Shown here: in pieces, positions 24,695-36,000 of the stretch
Numbering within the stretch: the stretch's first letter is position 1
Layout: every line of letters starts with the position of its first letter
Source of the DNA: Paenibacillus ginsengarvi
GTDB taxonomy: Bacteria > Bacillota > Bacilli > Paenibacillales > NBRC-103111
Reading direction: 5' to 3'
DNA length: 64,000 bases
Assembly: GCF_003626695.1 (NCBI RefSeq)
Contig: NZ_RBAH01000009.1
Location: 208,075-272,074 of the forward strand
The notes under the pieces: generated by a model
What the model was told of the DNA's origin: nothing
Seen by the model: only the letters and a program-made list of their open reading frames with translations
Databases searched by the model: none
Program-made: the position numbers and the translations under genes

Positions 24695-27600
24695 ATGAAT
24701 CGGCTTGCGCTTGGGCGACGGATGCGATCCGTAGCCATACTGATGACGATGGTGCTTTGCTTTAGCAGTCTGTTCGGTTTTGCGCCGGGTACGGCGAGAG
24801 CGGCAGAAGTGGATACGGAAGGAGGTCCGTTGGCGGAACCGGCTGCTTTGCTGCTGGACGATAATCCGCAGCTGCCGAACGGAGGTTTCGAGGAAATAAC
24901 GAGCGGCAGACCGAAAGACTGGAGCTATGTAAGCGGCGGGGTCGAATCCACGACCGCGTTAGTTCGCAGCGGTACGAGCAGCGTCAAATTAACCGATACG
25001 AGCAGCACGTCCTCGACCGCGCTGCGCAGCGTCAAAATCCCGGTCACGGCCGGGCAAACGTACAGCGTATCCGTTTATTCGTACAACGTGCAGGGCGTTT
25101 CCGATCTGTATTTGGAATACTGGGACGCGGTAGGAGGCTACACCAAAATTTACACGGGGCAAAATACGACCTCGTCCACATGGAGCAAAATTACGGTGAC
25201 GGGCGTAGCCCCGGAGGGTACCGTATACGCCAGCATGCGCTTGTATTTGCATCTGGCCAATGTCGGCAGCGCGTACTTCGACGACGCCACGTTCGAGCGT
25301 GTATTAGCGGGACCGCAGCCGCAGCTTCTGAACGGGAATGTAGAGGAGCTCGTTAACGGCAGTCCCAAATATTGGACGATGGCCGCCACCTCGCAAGCAT
25401 CGACCGAACAGGTTCATTCCGGCTCGTACAGCATCAAGATCAACGATCCTAGCAGTACCGCAGGGGTAACGGTGCGAAGCAACCAGATCGCGGTTACGCC
25501 GGGGGAAAAGTACGAATCCACCGTATGGTCTTACAATCTCCAGGGAGTTTCCCAGCTATATCTGGAGTTCTGGGATGCAGGGGGCAACTATACGACGATC
25601 CTGACCGGCACGAACGATTCGCTTAACACATGGAAGCAGATTCAGGTTAAGGGCGTAGCGCCGGAAAACTCGGCCTATGTCACGGTTCGCTTTTATTTGC
25701 ACGCGGCGAACGTAGGTACGGCCTACTTTGACGACGCCACGTTCCGTGTTACCCCGCCGGACCCGATCACGAATATGAACAACGGCAGCTTCGAACAGAG
25801 CGAAGCAGGCAAGCCGCTTTACTGGAGCGGAACGGACGGGATCGCGCTGACGAACGAGAAGGCGTCGCATGGCGCCAGCAGTGTCAAAATTGCTCCGTCG
25901 GGCGGGACGTCTCCCGGATTGACCAGTTTTCCGATCGCGGTATCGCCGGGACTCGCGTATGAAGCATCCGTCAGCACCTCGACGTATACACCGGCAGCCA
26001 CTGCCGCGATCTATATGGAATTTATGGATGCTGGCGGCAGCTTACTCGGCTTTTCTCCGGCACAGGTTAACGCATCCGGCCCGTGGAGCAGTCTTTCTGT
26101 CACTGGAACGGCTCCGGCGGGTGCAGTGTCCGCCAGAGTGAGAATCGCCGCTTTGAGCGGAACGGCTTATTTCGACGACGCTACATTCAAGCGATCCGCC
26201 GCGGCGGTCGGCAGCAAGACGCGATCCACCTATTATACGCCTGCCAAGGTGACGGCCGCCCGTCAGAACGTACTGTTATACGATTGGGCGAAAAGCTCCA
26301 AGGACAGCGTCGTAACCAAAGCGAACAAGTATTTGGCCAAGGGGCAGGACTTTATATGGGAACTGGTTCCGGGGCCGAACCTGCCGCGAAGCTATGGGGT
26401 CAATCAGGTGCTCGGCAGTCCGATTACGGGCAGAGCGATCGATCAGTACGGCAACTATCCGTACAAGGCGGACCCGCTGAACGATCCGTGGAAAATCGTC
26501 GATCCGAGCAGCGGCTACAAATTTCCGACGAACGACTTCGGCGCCTACTACCGGAGCGGTCTGGACGAGCACGGTATCTTCCAGCCGAAGCTGGCGGACC
26601 GGAGCCTGCTGGTCAACACGCTGTACCCGGAAAAAGGGCCGACTTGGGGCGTAGACGACGGCTTCGGCTGGATGAACGAAAACGGCGATCGTTACACGTT
26701 CGTCGCCTATTACACGCATTGGTTTCTTTGGTATAGTACAGGTATGATTCAGGATTCGCTGAATGCGTTCCGCGACGCTTATCTGTACACCGGGGACGTG
26801 AAGTATGCAAGAGCAGGGATGGTGCTGCTCGACCGGATTGCCGACGTGTACCCGGATATGGACACGATGCTCCACGACAAAACGATATACCTGAATTCGC
26901 ACGGGGGCACCGGGCTTGGCAAAGTGGTCGGCTCGATCTGGGAGACAGGACTCGTCAAAGATTTCATCTCCGCTTACGACGCCTTTTATCCGGCGCTGGG
27001 CGATACGCTGCTGGCGCAGTTTCTGGATGCGAAGTCGGCCCAATACCGGCTGACGAATCCGAAGAACAGCGGGGGAGCGATCGCGAGAAATATCGAGGAC
27101 GGCATTCTGAAGCAGGTATATCCCGGGGTTAAGGCGGCCCGGATTCGGGGCAATGACGGCATGCACCAGAGCGCGCTCGCGCTGGCCGCGGTTGTCTACG
27201 ATACATTGCCGCAGACCAAGGAATGGCTCGATTTCACGTTCCAGACGGGGGGCAATACGTCCAACCCGCCGGGCGTAACCGGAGGAAACATCCTGAACAC
27301 GCTCATCAGCGTCGTCGACCGCGACGGGCACGGTAACGAGGCGTCGCCGGGTTACAATTCGCTGTGGCTGACTACCGATCAGTTGACCGCTGACGTGCTG
27401 GACGGGTACGATCTGTATCCGGAAGCGGATCTGTACGCGAATGTGAAGTTCCGTAAAATGTTCTCGGCCTATTACCCGCTCGTTCTTAGCGAAAAGTATT
27501 TGGCGAATATCGGCGACACCGGCTCGACCGGCAACCCCGGCATATCGACGGTGAAGCTGGCGGACGTCGTCAAGGCGTTCGACAAGTTCGGCGATCCGGT

Positions 27601-30600
27601 CTACGCCCAGCTTGCCTATTTTCTAAACGGTAACCGTGCCGACGGTATCCATAAGGATGTATTCTCAGTTAATCCGAACGAAATCTCGCAGCGCATTCGC
27701 GACGCCGTGGCGCTTCACGGAACGCTCGACCTGGGCAGCGACAACAGGACGGGATACGGCTTCGCCGCGCTTCGCGACGGGAAGAACGTGACGGACAGCT
27801 TTGGTCTCTCTTACGGGTTTCCGTCGATGGATATCGCTTACCGCAATACGGAGGTGAAGCTGTTCGAAGCGTCGGGAACGATGCAGCTCGAGGCGACGGC
27901 TCCGGGGGCTATCATCACGTACAGCTTTGAGGTATCCCATACCGACGACTACGAAATCGATCTGCTGCCGTTTCTCGCGCCGTCGTATGGGATTTATCGG
28001 ATTTCGATCGATGGGCAGCCAGTGCGCGACATGGACTTCTACGGGTCGAATACGAATTTGTACGAGGTGCTTGGCCGGATGACGCTCACGGCGGGTATGC
28101 ACCGGATTAGCTTCGAAGGGCTTGGCAAACGAGCCGAATCGACGAACTACAAGATGGGAGTCCGAAACCTCAATCTGCTCGACGCAAATGCCCGCGCGGT
28201 GCGTGACAACGCCGGACCGCAAGGCAATACGCTGCGCGATTTCTGGATGTATTACGGACGCAACACCGGTCACGGCCATAAAGATACGCTCAATCTGGGC
28301 ATGCATGCGTTCGGGCTCGATCTATCGCCCGACCTCGGCTATCCGGAATTTGCCGACAGCGTAGATATGCACCGTGCGCAATGGGTCGTAAATACGATCA
28401 GCCACAACACCGTTATGGTTGATAAAAAGATGCAGGGCAACCAGTGGGTCGCCGATCCTAAGCATTTCGACGACAGCGGAATGGTGCAGCTGATCGACGT
28501 CGAGGCGCCGGACGTGTATCCGCAAACGGAGCTGTACAAACGGACGACGGCGATGATCCGAATCGACGGCGCTAATTCGTACGCGGTGGACTTTTTCCGG
28601 GTCAAAGGCGGCACCGATCATCATTTCAGCTTCCACGGGGCGGAGGGTGTCGCTACAGTCGAAGGGCTGACCATGACCGCGCAGTCGACCGGCACGTACG
28701 CCGGGCCGGGCGTTGAATACGGGCAGCGGGTTGATGACGTTGCCGGCTCCGGGTATAAAGGAAGCGGGTTCCACTATCTGAAAAATGTGTCGAGGGATAT
28801 GAATCCGCAAGCGGCGTTTAGCATCGACTGGAAAGCGGTCGATACGTGGAAGGTACTGTCATCGCCCGCCGATATTCATTTGCGGCTGACGATGCTTGGT
28901 CCCATTGACGACGTAGCGCTGGCCGACGGCGTACCGCCGCAGAACAAGCCGGGTAATCCGAAGACACTGCGATATTTCGTCGCCCATCGCAGCGGCACGA
29001 ATCTGGATAGCTTGTTCACCTCGGTGCTGGAGCCGTACAAGGATAACCGGACGATCGCCTCGATTGAGCCTGCTGTCGTCAAAGCGGGCGGAACGGTGGT
29101 AAGCGGCAACGACGTCAAGGCGGTCAAAGTTACGCTCGCAAACGGCAGAGTCGACTATATCGTAAACGCTCTGAATACGGAAACGTTGTATACGATCGAC
29201 GACAAGCTTCAGTTCAAAGGGTTTATGGGCGTTTACTCCGAGAAAGATGGAGAAAACGTGTACCGGTACGTGCATGACGGCTCGTTCATCGCGCCGATCG
29301 GCGAAACAGCCGGGACCGATGCAGGAGCGCTGCAAGGGACAATTGCCAGTTTTACCGGAATTCCGTCCGTCCAAAACGAAATCGTCGTTAACATGAACCT
29401 GGCCGGGGCAACTCTGGACGATGTCGTGGGCGCTACGATCGTTGTGGCGAACGACGGGGTCCGCAATGCGGCTTACCGGATTATCGGGGCGGCCGACCTC
29501 GGCTCGGGACGGTACCGGCTCGACATCGGCGAAAGTACGCTGATTCGTTCCTTTGTCGATCCGAACGATTTCAGCAAAGGGTATGTGTACGACATCGCGC
29601 AAGGTGCCGCATTCCGCATTCCGCTCACGCGGGAGGCGTTCTCGCTCCAGACGGTTGCGCTAGTAACCGGTGACCTGCATCAGGGCTGGTATACATCGGA
29701 TGCGACCGTAACGCTGCAAGTTTATGGCCAGTCAGGTGCTGTAGCCTCGACCGAATATCAGCTTGAAGCAGGAGCCGGCTGGGTTCCGTACACGGGCCCG
29801 ATTACGCTGTCCGATAGCGGAACGCACGTTGTGAAGTATCGTTCCAAGGATGTAGCCGGCAACGCCGAGCCGGAGCAAGCCATTACGGTGCGCATCGATA
29901 AGCAGTCTCCGGTTTCGCAGCTGCAAGCGAGCGGAACGCCGGGAGACGGTGGTTGGTACCGCTCTCCAGTCACGGTGACGCTACAAGTGTATGATGCGCA
30001 CTCCGGGGTGGAGCGAACGGAATATGCAATTACGGTTACGGCCAGCGCGTACGGCCAGCAAAGTCATGGCTTCATCCCTTATACCGGGCCGTTTACGCTG
30101 GATGAGGGGAGTTACGGAATCCAGTTCCGATCCGTTGATACGGCCGGGAATGAAGAAGCGGTACAAACGGCGGAGCTGAAGGTGGACCGGACCACGCCAA
30201 GCGTTGCTGTATACGCGAACGGAGTCCCGGCGACACCGGTGATACAGGTGGAAGATAGCGAGACGACCGTGTTGACTCTGCAAGCGAGCGATGCGTTGTC
30301 GGGCGTGGCAGCCCGATCGATTACGGTGAACGGAGCCGTGTACGGAGAAGGCACCCCCATCTCGTGGGCCGGCAGGCCTGGCGATCATGCGGTTCGCGTC
30401 ACCGTGAGCGATCATGCGGGCAATATGACAGAACAAACGTATACGTTTCGCGTCACGACAAGTCCATCGTCGATTTTGGCGCTGCTTGGCAGATTCGTGC
30501 AAGCGAACGTGCTGGGCCAGCCGGTAGAGGCGAAGCTGACGAACTCGATGAGACAGGCCGATCATCACTTCGGCAGCGGGAGAAGGAGTCAGGCGCTTCA

Positions 30601-30721
30601 TTTCCTTGACAAGTTTCTGGAAACGATTCAAGAGGAGGGAGGCGGCATATCCGCTTCAGCAAGGCTGGTGCTGGAGTCGGACGCCATGGAGCTTCAGCGG
30701 CGCTGGAGCGTAGGTCTGTAG
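24695..30721 (+). CDS. Giant secreted heparinase II/III-like protein with three CBMs and Ig-like tail
   Basis: 2008 residues. A signal peptide ends near ARAA (37). Three CBM4/9-like repeats follow at about 60-205, 206-353 and 355-505, each ending TAYFDDATF. The catalytic part, about 505-1650, has a toroid segment (RSYGVNQVLGSPITGRAIDQYGNYPYKADP) and the heparinase II/III beta part (GRNTGHGHKDTLNLGMHAFG, NTISHNTVMVDKKMQ). An extra beta-sandwich of about 140 residues (1033-1172) is inserted just before GRNTGHGH and is absent from the paralogue at 33063. Three Ig/OmpL47-like repeats (about 1660-1925, KQSPVSQL, VDTAGNEE) and a FIMAH-like helical tail (about 1926-2008) end it. Predicted uronate-glycan lyase at the cell surface; substrate unknown. 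Confidence 0.85.
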   Translation: MNRLALGRRMRSVAILMTMVLCFSSLFGFAPGTARAAEVDTEGGPLAEPAALLLDDNPQLPNGGFEEITSGRPKDWSYVSGGVESTTALVRSGTSSVKLTDTSSTSSTALRSVKIPVTAGQTYSVSVYSYNVQGVSDLYLEYWDAVGGYTKIYTGQNTTSSTWSKITVTGVAPEGTVYASMRLYLHLANVGSAYFDDATFERVLAGPQPQLLNGNVEELVNGSPKYWTMAATSQASTEQVHSGSYSIKINDPSSTAGVTVRSNQIAVTPGEKYESTVWSYNLQGVSQLYLEFWDAGGNYTTILTGTNDSLNTWKQIQVKGVAPENSAYVTVRFYLHAANVGTAYFDDATFRVTPPDPITNMNNGSFEQSEAGKPLYWSGTDGIALTNEKASHGASSVKIAPSGGTSPGLTSFPIAVSPGLAYEASVSTSTYTPAATAAIYMEFMDAGGSLLGFSPAQVNASGPWSSLSVTGTAPAGAVSARVRIAALSGTAYFDDATFKRSAAAVGSKTRSTYYTPAKVTAARQNVLLYDWAKSSKDSVVTKANKYLAKGQDFIWELVPGPNLPRSYGVNQVLGSPITGRAIDQYGNYPYKADPLNDPWKIVDPSSGYKFPTNDFGAYYRSGLDEHGIFQPKLADRSLLVNTLYPEKGPTWGVDDGFGWMNENGDRYTFVAYYTHWFLWYSTGMIQDSLNAFRDAYLYTGDVKYARAGMVLLDRIADVYPDMDTMLHDKTIYLNSHGGTGLGKVVGSIWETGLVKDFISAYDAFYPALGDTLLAQFLDAKSAQYRLTNPKNSGGAIARNIEDGILKQVYPGVKAARIRGNDGMHQSALALAAVVYDTLPQTKEWLDFTFQTGGNTSNPPGVTGGNILNTLISVVDRDGHGNEASPGYNSLWLTTDQLTADVLDGYDLYPEADLYANVKFRKMFSAYYPLVLSEKYLANIGDTGSTGNPGISTVKLADVVKAFDKFGDPVYAQLAYFLNGNRADGIHKDVFSVNPNEISQRIRDAVALHGTLDLGSDNRTGYGFAALRDGKNVTDSFGLSYGFPSMDIAYRNTEVKLFEASGTMQLEATAPGAIITYSFEVSHTDDYEIDLLPFLAPSYGIYRISIDGQPVRDMDFYGSNTNLYEVLGRMTLTAGMHRISFEGLGKRAESTNYKMGVRNLNLLDANARAVRDNAGPQGNTLRDFWMYYGRNTGHGHKDTLNLGMHAFGLDLSPDLGYPEFADSVDMHRAQWVVNTISHNTVMVDKKMQGNQWVADPKHFDDSGMVQLIDVEAPDVYPQTELYKRTTAMIRIDGANSYAVDFFRVKGGTDHHFSFHGAEGVATVEGLTMTAQSTGTYAGPGVEYGQRVDDVAGSGYKGSGFHYLKNVSRDMNPQAAFSIDWKAVDTWKVLSSPADIHLRLTMLGPIDDVALADGVPPQNKPGNPKTLRYFVAHRSGTNLDSLFTSVLEPYKDNRTIASIEPAVVKAGGTVVSGNDVKAVKVTLANGRVDYIVNALNTETLYTIDDKLQFKGFMGVYSEKDGENVYRYVHDGSFIAPIGETAGTDAGALQGTIASFTGIPSVQNEIVVNMNLAGATLDDVVGATIVVANDGVRNAAYRIIGAADLGSGRYRLDIGESTLIRSFVDPNDFSKGYVYDIAQGAAFRIPLTREAFSLQTVALVTGDLHQGWYTSDATVTLQVYGQSGAVASTEYQLEAGAGWVPYTGPITLSDSGTHVVKYRSKDVAGNAEPEQAITVRIDKQSPVSQLQASGTPGDGGWYRSPVTVTLQVYDAHSGVERTEYAITVTASAYGQQSHGFIPYTGPFTLDEGSYGIQFRSVDTAGNEEAVQTAELKVDRTTPSVAVYANGVPATPVIQVEDSETTVLTLQASDALSGVAARSITVNGAVYGEGTPISWAGRPGDHAVRVTVSDHAGNMTEQTYTFRVTTSPSSILALLGRFVQANVLGQPVEAKLTNSMRQADHHFGSGRRSQALHFLDKFLETIQEEGGGISASARLVLESDAMELQRRWSVGL

Positions 30722-30734
30722 AAGATTGGAACAA

Positions 30735-30769
30735 ACCCGTGCTGCGATCTACTGTGGCACGGGTCTTTT
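30735..30769 (+). terminator. Intrinsic terminator
   Basis: ACCCGTGC/GCACGGGT stem with CTTTTG tail, 14 bases after the giant gene. Confidence 0.8.
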
Positions 30770-30815
30770 GCGCTGATCGTGCGGCAGCGAGTCTGCGGCC
30801 GCTGCTTGGTGGCGG

Positions 30816-31017
30816 TAGAGCGGAAGCGGAAGTGGAAGTTCCGCTATAGCTGGCGGAGCGCTGCAATCTGGGGCGATAAAGGAATCGAAAGTTCCGTTAT
30901 GGCCGAGAATCGCCCTGTAAAATAGGGCATCCGGGCTAATAAAGGAAGTGGCGCTTCCTCTAAGCCAGCTAGCGAGGCCCGCTAAGCGGTAATAACGGAA
31001 CTCGCGGTTCCGCTTAA
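30816..31017. repeat. Array of four short palindromic repeats
   Basis: Four GGAA..TTCC palindromes with similar A/T-rich arms at about 30816-30849, 30875-30902, 30938-30962 and 30990-31017, spaced about 50-60 bases centre to centre. Core form: TA-A/G-CGGAA, 5-8 bases, TTCCG-C/T-TA. The same form occurs at 63722-63800. The surrounding 30770-31094 has no gene. Confidence 0.7.
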
Positions 31018-31094
31018 GCTGTGAAGCGCCGAGAAACCATTTGACGACCATCATCCGGCATTTTCCGGGTGGCCTTTTTACGAATGGACAACAC

Positions 31095-31122
31095 AAAGCC
31101 CGTTATCCAGGGATAACGGGCC
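31095..31122 (-). terminator. Terminator of the solute-binding gene at 31139
   Basis: GCCCGTTATC/GATAACGGGC hairpin read on the minus strand, with TTTGTG after it. The T-run is short. Confidence 0.7.
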
Positions 31123-31138
31123 TTAGGTAGAGGGGCGA

Positions 31139-32464
31139 CTACTTTTTCGCGGCCCCTTTCGTTTCCTCGATCTTCTTGTTCGTTGCTTCCGCGGCTTCGC
31201 GCAAGGCGGTATTGATGTCAACGCCCTTCGTGGCGATATTCGTCAGAGCAGCATTCAAGTTCGATGCGGCAACAACCTGGAACTCGGTAATGTTGGACAT
31301 CTTGGCATGTTTCGGGAACAAAGCGGCCACGTTCTGCCCGTTGTACTTCGGAAAGTCTTTGCCGTATTCCAAATACATTTTCGGATTGTTGAGCGCCGTT
31401 GCCAAGCCTCTCGCGTTAAGCGATGCCTGGAATTCGTCCGATATAATAAATTTCATCACCTCGAAGGCGGCTTCGCGATGCTTGCTGGTGGAGCTCATAT
31501 ACCAGTAGTTCGGGAATGTTTGCGGACCTACGCCGCGAATGTCCGGGAAGTCGGGAATTTTGATAACGCCCCAATTTTTCACGCCGTCGCCAGGTGTAAA
31601 TCCGCAGCAGCCGGTGTAGTTGGTTGCCATCGCCACGATGCCCTTCGTATTGAAGTTGGCGACGGTCGCCTGGCTGACGTCGACGCCGGGAATCATCATG
31701 AACCTCGTAAGCGTTTGCACGATCTTTTTCCAGGCGTCGGTCTCGAAGCTCGCCTTAAACGTTTTCGGATCGACGAGATCGAGCGAGTACTGATTGACCT
31801 GCAAGTAACTGAGGTTGTCGTTGGCGAAGCCGTAATATTGCGTATCGCCGTCCTTGCGCGTCAGCTTGACGGCCAGATCGTACAATTCGTCCCAGGTGAT
31901 GCCTTCTTTCGGATACGGTACGGCGAACTTGTCGAACAAATCCTTGTTGTAGTAAAGGCCCGACGTGCCGATGAACGCCGGTATGCCGTATATGCCTCCG
32001 TTGGCCATCTGTCGCTGGAGCTCGACGACAGTAGGTTCGATCCGGTTCAGATCGAATTTGTCATTTTTGATCAGGTCGGATATATCGTTCTGCAAGTTCA
32101 GGTTGAGCATGGAAGTATGGAAAGCCGTATAGGCTCCGAATGCGATATCGAGCTGGCCTTTGCTGCCGATATAGTCGGTAATGCTCGATTCGGAAGGAAA
32201 GTGGACCTTGAACGTAATATTCGGAAACTTGGGATACAGGTATTTGCCGTACGTGTTATCGAACCAATCGATATTTTGTCCGCTCAGGCTGTACAGGTGA
32301 AGCTCGATCGGCTCCTTCGACTTTTGCTGCTGGGCCGTTTCGCCCTGCTTTCCGTCGCCTTTCGCACCGCCGTCTGCGGCTCCGCCTCCGCCGCAAGCCG
32401 TTGTTGCCACTGTTATAAAAGCCAGCATCAGACTCAAACATCCGTATAGTCGACCTTTTCTCAT
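31139..32464 (-). CDS. ABC solute-binding lipoprotein, paralogue A
   Basis: 441 residues. Lipobox TTAC with Cys about 24, then a Gly/Lys linker. Mature fold: ELHLYSLSGQNIDWFDNTYGKYLYPKFPNITFKVHF, GQLDIAFGAYTAF, GIPAFIGTSGLYYNKDLFDKFAVPYPKEGITWDELYDLAVKLTRKDGDTQYYGF, GVGPQTFPNYWYMSSTSKHREAAFEVMKFI, and a C-tail VDINTALREAAEATNKKIEE. It shares the PYPK(D/E)GxTWDE block and the NTALREA tail with the proteins at 40670, 47874 and 62258. No permease is adjacent. It lies between two heparinase-like genes and points toward the giant one. GGAGG lies before the ATG. Confidence 0.9.
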   Translation of the reverse strand: MRKGRLYGCLSLMLAFITVATTACGGGGAADGGAKGDGKQGETAQQQKSKEPIELHLYSLSGQNIDWFDNTYGKYLYPKFPNITFKVHFPSESSITDYIGSKGQLDIAFGAYTAFHTSMLNLNLQNDISDLIKNDKFDLNRIEPTVVELQRQMANGGIYGIPAFIGTSGLYYNKDLFDKFAVPYPKEGITWDELYDLAVKLTRKDGDTQYYGFANDNLSYLQVNQYSLDLVDPKTFKASFETDAWKKIVQTLTRFMMIPGVDVSQATVANFNTKGIVAMATNYTGCCGFTPGDGVKNWGVIKIPDFPDIRGVGPQTFPNYWYMSSTSKHREAAFEVMKFIISDEFQASLNARGLATALNNPKMYLEYGKDFPKYNGQNVAALFPKHAKMSNITEFQVVAASNLNAALTNIATKGVDINTALREAAEATNKKIEETKGAAKK

Positions 32465-33062
32465 TGCGATTCCTCCAAGTAAGTTATTTGGATTGTTTCA
32501 CGATGATGTACGAGGCACATGTTGTCGCTTACGTATTCAAAACCGTAAACCGTTTTTCTTCCCCCTTGCGATAATCGGAGAGGACCTTGATGGAAACGCT
32601 TGTATACTCCGCCGTTCGGGATCGCCGGTCGGCACGGAAGAAACCGATAAAGCGTTTACATGAATGTGGTGACATGCTCTCTTCTGGCCTGTCGTTTGCG
32701 ATTCACCTCCCGGATGACCCGATTCTGAAGCTTACTTCCTGGCAGTGATTGGTCGGAATACAGGGCTGGTTGCAACATAAGATGTTGACCTTAATTATAT
32801 TGGATTGGCACATTTTTACAAGACATTTACCTGTATATATTCTGACTAAAACTTGTCTGAAAATCAATAGTCGTCTGTAACCTGTATTATAAAATTTATT
32901 TTAAAAAACAATTGCTTTATCTGCTTTATATCATATATAACAAGGATGAATGCAAAAAATGCCAGAATAAAAACATACAAGGGATACGAACAGCCGAGCC
33001 TGGTGCCCAAGTGATGCAGGATAGGACGGAAACTGCCGGGAAACCCGGCGCATATAAGGGAG
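32465..33062. other. Gene-free divergent spacer, AT-rich
   Basis: About 600 bases between the solute-binding gene (-) and the second heparinase-like gene (+). It contains cre-like half sites, for example AAAGCGTTTACAT near 32648-32660 and GGAAACGCTTGTAT near 32591-32604, a very AT-rich stretch 32780-32960, and a perfect hairpin GCCGGG-AAA-CCCGGC at 33035-33049 just before the ribosome-site-like AAGGGAGGTGAC. I see no supported gene. Confidence 0.5.
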
Positions 33063-36000
33063 GTGACGGTCGGCAGAGCGCGAGTAACGCAGCTACTGGC
33101 GGAGCGACTTGCGATTGAGCCGAACCGATCGGGGATGAGCCGTAAAACGAGAACAACGTACTATACTGCCGGAAAAGTAGCAGCCGCGAGACTTAACGTG
33201 CAAACATACGAATGGGCTAAGCGGCTCTGCGCTGCGGCCGTATCCAAGGCCGATTCCTATTTGGCGGCCGGGTACGATTATTTGTGGGAAGCCGTTCCGG
33301 CGCAAACGCTTCCTCGCAGCTACGGGGTGAATCAAATACTCGGCAGCGCGGTAACCGGCAAAGCGATCGACCAGTACGGCAACTACCCGTACCTGGCGGA
33401 CCCGCTTAACGAGCCGTGGAAAATCGTTGATCCGAGCTGCGGGCTCAAATTCCCGACCAACGACTTCGCAGCTTATTACCGCAGCGGCTTGGACGAGCGG
33501 GGCATCTTCCGTACCGAACGGGCCGACCGCAGCTTGCTCGTTAATACGTTGTACCCCGAAAAGGGACCGGACTGGGGCGTCGACGACGGCTTCGGCTGGG
33601 TGGACGACAGCGGGAATACATACACCTTTATCGCCTATTACGTGCACTGGTATATCTGGTACGGAAGCTCCGCCTTGATCGAAGACGCGCTGCGTACCTT
33701 CCGCGACGCGTTCCTGTATACAGGCGATCGCAAATACGCGGTAGCGGGAGTCATCGTGCTAGACCGGGTGGCCGACGTTTACCCGGATATGGACATTTCC
33801 GCGTACAACCGCGACGTTTTTCTGAACTCCGACGGCCGCAAAAATACCGGCAAAATTATCGGCTCGATCTGGGAAACTAGCCTCGTCAAGACGTTTATTA
33901 GTGCGTACGACGCCTTTTTCCCGGCTATGGACGATCCCGAAATCATAAGCTATTTATCTGAAAAATCGCTAAAGGCGGGTCTTGCGAATCCGAAGCGTTC
34001 CGGGGCGGACATTCGCTGCAACATCGAAGACGGGATTATCAAGCAAATCTTCCCGGCAGTCCAGAAGGCGCAAATATGCGGCAACGACGGTATGCATCAG
34101 AGCGCCCTTGTCATGGCGGCCGTCGTCTACGATACGATGCCGGAGACGAAACTGTGGCTGGATTTCGTCTTTCAAACCGGCGGTCTGGCTCGGGAGCCGT
34201 TCCGCGTGACGGGTGGCAACGTACTGAACTCGCTCGTTTCCCATGTCGACCGGGATGGTCACGGGAATGAAGCGTCGCCCGGCTATAACGGGATATGGCT
34301 AGCGTACCACCGGCTGACGGCGGATATTTTGGACGGCTACGACCTGTATCCGGAAGCCGATCTGTACACGAATGCCAAGTTTCGCAAAATGTTTTCGGCG
34401 TTTTATCCGCTAATTTTGAGCGGCAAGTATACGGTCAATGTGGGAGATACGGCCGCGGCTGGCAATCCTTACATGCAGGTGAAGCTGGACGATATGGTAA
34501 AAGCGTTCGACGCTTTTGGCGAGCCGATTTATGCCCGGATGGCGTTTTTTCTGAATCATAACCGTGCGGAAGGATTGCATCTCGATGTATTTTCGAGTGA
34601 TCCGGAGCGCATAGCCGATCGAATCGCCGGCGTTATTGCCGAATATGGTCCACTGGAGATGGAAAGCGGCCATCTGAGCGGCTACGGCTTCGCGGCGCTT
34701 CGCGACGGCCGGGCTTCCGAGAAAACGATGCGCGACTGCTGGCTTTATTACGGACGCAATACGGGCCACGGGCATCGCGATACGCTGAATATCGGTCTTC
34801 ATGCATTCGGGCTCGATCTGACACCCGATCTCGGATATCCGGAGTATGCCGATATTTTTGACATGCACCGGGCTCATTGGGTAATTAACACGATCAGCCA
34901 CAATACGGTTGTTGTCGACAAACGCATGCAGGAGCCTTCATGGGTTGCGCTGCCGAAGCATTTCGACGATAGCCGTCATGTCAAATGGATCGATGTAGAG
35001 GCCTCTGGCGTATACCCGCAAACCGAGAGCTACAGACGGAAAACGACGATGATCCGTGTGGACGATACCGATTCTTATGTCGTGGATATGTTCCGGGTCC
35101 GAGGCGGAAACGATCATCACTTCAGCTTTCACGGGGCGGAAGGAACGGTAACGACGGAAGGTTTGACCCCGACCGTGCAGCAGTCGGGAACATATGCGGG
35201 AACGGACATTGCCTATGGGCAGCGAGCGGACAACGGGAGCGGGGGCTACGAGAAGAGCGGGTTCCATTACTTGAAAAATATCGAGCGCCACACGGAGCCC
35301 GTAAGCCGGTTCAGCGTCGAATGGAGCGTACAAGATACTTGGAACATTTACGGGCAAGGGGCCGCAGCCGAAACGGATGTGCACTTGCGGCTGACCATGC
35401 TCACGGATGTAAGCGATGTTGCGATTGCGGATGGCATACCGCCGCAAAACAAGCCGGGCAATCCGAAAACGCTGCGGTACATGATCGCCCATCGCGAAGG
35501 AACGAATCTGGACAGCTTGTTCGTTTCCGTACTCGAGCCTTACAAGGGCCGCCGTTTTATTGCATCAATCGAACGCGTCGACATATGGCTAGGCAATACC
35601 CTTGTTGCCGATAACGAAGCGGCGGCCGTCAAAGTTTCGCTGATAAGCGGACGGGTGGATTACATCATTCATGCGGCAAATCCGGATCTTGCGTATACGA
35701 TCGACGGCAAGCTTGAATTCCAGGGATATTTCGGCGTGTATTCGGAGCAGGACGGGGTACGACAGTTTGCGTACATGCATGATGCCACCCGCTTGGGCTG
35801 CAAGGGCTCGGATGAGGATACAGCAGCGATAGCAATGAAAGCCGAAGCGCTTACCGGGACGATCGAATCGTTTACACGCGACCTGTCGGTAAAAAATGAG
35901 CTGATCGTCAACATGGATGCCGGCGAATCCCAGCCGTCCGATTGGGTCGGGAAGACAATCTTCGTGGACAACGACGGGAAGCGGAATGCCGTCTACCCGA

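Noticed and set aside
30816..31017. Regular repeats considered as a CRISPR array.
   Set aside because: Units are only about 25 bases, differ from each other, are palindromic over their whole length, and there are no cas genes.
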